From Drosophila persimilis (lineage: Eukaryota > Arthropoda > Insecta > Diptera > Drosophilidae): DNA of 64,000 nt. Positions 60,762 to 64,000 of this stretch are shown here, one piece after another. The stretch is taken from positions 992,001 through 1,056,000 of the forward strand of contig NW_020825322.1 of the NCBI RefSeq assembly GCF_003286085.1. The letters run 5' to 3'. Numbering within the stretch: the stretch's first letter is position 1; each line of letters starts with the position of its first letter. The notes beneath the pieces were generated by a model. It saw only the letters and a program-made list of their open reading frames with translations. It made no database searches and was not told where the DNA came from. Position numbers and translations under genes: made by a program.

Positions 60762-61367
60762 GGCACTCGTATCCCAATCCTATTAGCCGTTTATTTAACT
60801 ATTTTTTTTATGCTGTTGTTAAGTTATATTTATTTATTGTTGCTAGCGGCTTTTGCCTCTGTATTTGCCTTGCTTTTGCCAGTGATATGCCAATAAAAGC
60901 GGGTACCCGATCATGAAACACTAGCCTTGCAGCTCGGAGTTATTTCTCGATCTTATGTAATGGGAATGCCTAGAATTGGAGCCATTTAAATCTCTCCCTC
61001 TCTTCCAATTAGCGAAGGTAGCAGCGGACTCGTATTTCCGCTTTCGTGTGAGGTGTGTGTGAGGCCCCACTCTTTCTCCAGCTAATCGCTTTCGCGCCTT
61101 CCACTTACTTATGTCACAGAAGCACTTTGTTGCAGTTTGTGTGACAAGCAGAAGATCGGGAGCTAGACCGAGGGCAGGCCCAATTATCGTAGCCAAGAGG
61201 CAGCCAAGCGGCACTCGCCGGAGCAAGCACAAGACAAGCCGCCCACATGTGATCCACCGAACCAGAGCCACCCACGGGTCTGCTGCAGCTCAAAATATGC
61301 GAAATATGGGAATTGGATTCCAAATGCCTGCCAGCTTCGCAGTCGAACGGAGCCCCCAGCGGAAACA

Positions 61368-62470
61368 ATGAAGCTGCTGCACATCCTCTGCGCTCTCCTG
61401 ACAAACTGTGCCCTGATCTGGGCTGCCAGTGAGGAAGTGGGAGTAGGAGCGGGAGCGGAAGAGGAGCCAAAGGGATCCGCCTCGAGTGAACATGGACGGG
61501 ACTCGAGGCTCCCAAAGCAGAATCAGCATAATCCGCATAGCCAGCATAATCCGCACAGTCCGCACAATCAGCATAGTCCCGGATTCAAGCTGATTTCCTT
61601 CGACGCTGTGGGCAAGCACGTTGCCTTGGGATTGGACTACCTGGTGCCCTTCCTGGAGGTGCCCGTCAAGCGGAAACGCAATGCACCACCAAAGGTAGGC
61701 TTACTCCCGTCCTGACCTGACCTGACCGGACCTGTCCCTCGAATTGTACTTCTTCGGCGTCCGTCTTTCAGCCCCTGGTCATAATCAATTCCGCGGCCGT
61801 GCTCAGCTGCGGACTCGTGGCAGCCGGGGGACTCCTCGTTGGACACCTGATCCGCAGCATGGGTCTGGAGGCCATCACCGAGGATGAGCCCCCCTCGAGT
61901 GGGAGGCCAAAGTCCTCGGAGGAGGAAGCACCGGCCACATCCGAGGCCGGGCACAATGCCACGGCTCGCGGTCTCTTGGACAAGGACCGGAGCTTCCTCG
62001 AGTTGTTCGAGAATTTCAAGCTCGTTTACCACAACGAAACAGGCGAGCGAGTGGGTAGGTCCTCCTCGTCCTTGCTCGCAGTACTCTTCCCCGCATTAAT
62101 ATCCTTCCCCCTCCCCTTCCCTCTGACAGAAAGCAGCCTTCCGAGTGTGATCAGCACAGTGGAGCGAGCGTACTTCAAGAACGAGGTCGATCTCTCCGCC
62201 TGCCTTCTCAAGTCCCTTTGCACGCTGACCTTCAAGGCGAGCGACAGGGTGCGGAGGAGCCAGGCCTCCGACATGGACCACGTGCTGGATGCGGCCACCA
62301 ACTGGACCTGGCTCCTCACCTGGCTGGAGCAGTCCACACTTCGCGAGGCCATTGAGGCCGGCAGGGATCCCAGACCATCTCACTGCGCCTCCAAGTATCC
62401 TTACTGCAGATGGGCGGCACCGGAGGAGCGAATCCTGCAACTGCTGCAAAACCACGTGATGTTCAAGTGA
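61368..62470 (+). CDS. Palindrome gene B, right copy
   Basis: Exons 61368-61694, 61772-62054 and 62130-62470 (TGA), 316 aa. Signal peptide, His/Asn/Pro repeats, VPFLEVPVKRKR, hydrophobic segment, cysteine pair and KYPYCRW are all present, as in the left copy. The few differences lie in exon two (SSG, SEAG, YHNE). Intron two also differs at several bases (TTGCTCGCAGTACTCTTCCC here against TTGCTCTCAGTACTTTCCCC there). The start codon is followed by a clean hydrophobic leader and no earlier in-frame Met exists close by. Confidence 0.8.
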
Positions 62471-62597
62471 TCCAAAGGGGATTCAGGCGTGAGAGCTGAT
62501 TTAATCCAAAGTCATCTGTGAGCTAAGGGAAAGATCCGATCGGATCGGAGATCCGTTCACTAATTACACCCTAATAAATACTCGTGAATACCCTGAA

Positions 62598-63928
62598 TAC
62601 CCTTAAATACCCGAATACCCATACCTTGTTGGGATCGTAAGAGGACGTTTCACGAGATGTTCCAGAAGAAAAATGTATATTCTATTATAATCGTGGTGTT
62701 CTTAGAGTTATGATAGAGTTGCAGGGAGTGGGAGCCACTGTTGAGACTCTCGCGACTATCGCGACTTAAATGAAACCCAACGATCGTGTCCATGACCACA
62801 TGAGAGAGTGGCTGTCCAGGGCTTTCCATGCGAGTATACTCGTATTCAGTATTCAGAGCTCAGATCAATTGGCTACGCCTTGGCTGTCGCTGTAGCTGTC
62901 TGCCTGCGCAACAATGTCAATGTCATTGGCGAGTGGAGCTGGGATTTGCATGCTTGGGAGATCATCAATCATTTGGATGTACTTATGGTCAACGATGATT
63001 GATGGACGGCTCCCAATGCCCCAGTAGTGCCTACTGGACAAGTCCCTAAATTGAGTTGCGATTTCTTGTTTGATTGATTGGCACAAGGTACGAGTCTGTA
63101 TACGGATTAGCTGTGCCTCTACTCCGCTCGTTCATTGAGATCGTTTCAATTACGAGATGGTATGGACCTAAGGCATGTGAACGAGAAAGAGTTTAAGTCG
63201 GAAATTGGTCTAAAATGGGTATTCCGCAAACTTATTATAGATTCCTATTAGTTTTGGACCTCAATTTAGAGGAGCTCGAGCCTCATTCGAATTTCTTTGC
63301 AGTGGTATCCATGCATGATGTATCTCTTTATCTTTAGATACTTTGTCTGTCGTCAGTGGAATTGTTGTGGAAAAGCTTGATAGGCCGAACATCTGATCTA
63401 ATGTGAGGGATATTGAGCCGTCTGACTGCTGGAGAGGGACACGCCTTGATCTGTAAAGCCCAACCCCAGGACCTCAACGATCTTTGGTAGGAGTAGCGGG
63501 ACAAGCGCTGGCTAAGTAGTGGCTGAATCCAGTAGTAGAGGGATCAAGTCTTGCCTACTGTCCATCTATATGTGCGAAGATGTAGACATGGTAGCCAGAT
63601 CGTCTCCGATCGCAGATTAATCTGATTTTGGGATTGTCTTGTTAGTGTTGATCGCTTTCCAAGCGGATCCAATGCAATTTTTGACCTTTGCCTGTTATGA
63701 GAGAAGCTCTGTAGCTAATTCGATAATGGGCCCGCCCCCGTCCACATTCCCGTCCAATTCTAAACGCCACACGCCACGAGCTCCGTTGCGACATCGCCGG
63801 CACGCATGCCGAGCCAGAATCAGATTCTGAATCAGCCCCAGAAGCAGAACACCCCAGTCCATTCTCCCTAATAATAGCACAGCCACAGATTGAAATCTCT
63901 CCCGTTCAGTGATACGTAGAGCTCCGAC
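62598..63928. other. Intergenic region right of the palindrome
   Basis: It begins with degenerate AATACCC tandem sequence at the arm junction (62590-62625). The rest has no convincing frame or known repeat. The last ~200 bp are GC-richer and probably form the promoter/leader of the gene starting at 63929. Confidence 0.4.
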
Positions 63929-64000
63929 ATGATTGGATCATTGCTGCTGGCTGTGGGCGCATTGGCGACGCTGGTGTATGGCTTTCTGGTGTGGAACTTT
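63929..64000 (+). CDS. Start of a gene with an N-terminal membrane anchor (possible cytochrome P450), truncated by the window end
   Basis: Twenty-four codons are visible, beginning MIGSLLLAVGALATLVYGF. It is an uncharged hydrophobic helix with an aromatic end, as in microsomal P450 anchors or other ER/secreted proteins. A P450 is suggested only by this resemblance and by a vague memory of a Cyp gene near this X interval. Nothing beyond the anchor is available. Confidence 0.4.
   Translation, partial: MIGSLLLAVGALATLVYGFLVWNF

Larger units (their letters stand above)
58877..62597. repeat. Right arm of the palindrome
   Basis: Reverse complement of 54447-58157 with a few indels: one extra 12-bp GGTGGAGCTGGA unit near 59158-59206, a ~10-bp gap in the G-rich stretch, and ~10 bp extra near 60862. 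It starts at AACTGCTCAAGGG and ends within AATACTCGTGAATACCC, after which it runs into tandem GAATACCC-like sequence. Confidence 0.95.

Noticed and set aside
63639..63830. 63-codon plus-strand frame near the right edge
   Set aside because: No domain, poor codon pattern, and it overlaps the likely promoter of the gene at 63929.
1..64000. CRISPR arrays, bacterial operons, tRNA or rRNA genes
   Set aside because: The window is eukaryotic. Tandem repeats are microsatellites or coding repeats, and no tRNA cloverleaf or rRNA sequence was recognised by eye. A tRNAscan/Infernal run would be needed to exclude small RNA genes.

Overview
The window is nuclear DNA of a Drosophila fly. The introns are short, splice sites are GT-AG, spacers are AT-rich with many CA/GA/TA microsatellites, and the genes I recognise (a miniature/dusky-type ZP gene, CkIIbeta, Hsc70-3, rudhira) match, from memory, the D. 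melanogaster X region near 10E. This suggests Muller element A (X) of a non-melanogaster Drosophila. The exact species cannot be read from the sequence.

Layout. 1.8-2.9 kb: 3' exons of a ZP-domain cuticle protein (+). 3.4-5.3 kb: WDR46/UTP7-type nucleolar protein (+), tail to tail with 5.4-7.4 kb: TEX10/Ipi1-type ribosome-biogenesis protein (-). A perfect 20-bp DRE palindrome lies between that gene and CkIIbeta (+), whose coding exons run 8.6-10.6 kb and are followed by at least two or three alternative terminal exons up to 15.9 kb and long UTR-like sequence. A decayed coding stretch lies at 17.4-17.8 kb. Hsc70-3/BiP (-) occupies 18.1-24.0 kb, with a TATA+Inr promoter and UPR-type sites. Dph6 (-) is at 26.3-30.3 kb. 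Two near-identical promoter modules point outwards at 32.5 kb (-, towards Dph6) and 34.2 kb (+, rudhira). rudhira/BCAS3 (+) spans 34.2-52.2 kb, with a 4.4-kb first intron and two phase-compatible 3' ends.

The most unusual part is 54.4-62.6 kb: a large palindrome with arms of about 3.7 kb and a 719-bp spacer. Each arm carries the same two intact, intron-containing, mutually paralogous genes (A and B) for small membrane or secreted proteins. The spacer holds a worn non-LTR retrotransposon fragment. At the right edge a new gene starts with a hydrophobic N-terminal anchor, possibly a P450.

Other repeat signals include two copies of a ~190-bp foldback element (22.9 and 33.0 kb), each next to promoter-like motifs. 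Exon coordinates were derived by hand from splice consensus and reading phase. Every multi-exon model given as definite closes in frame. No database search was possible.
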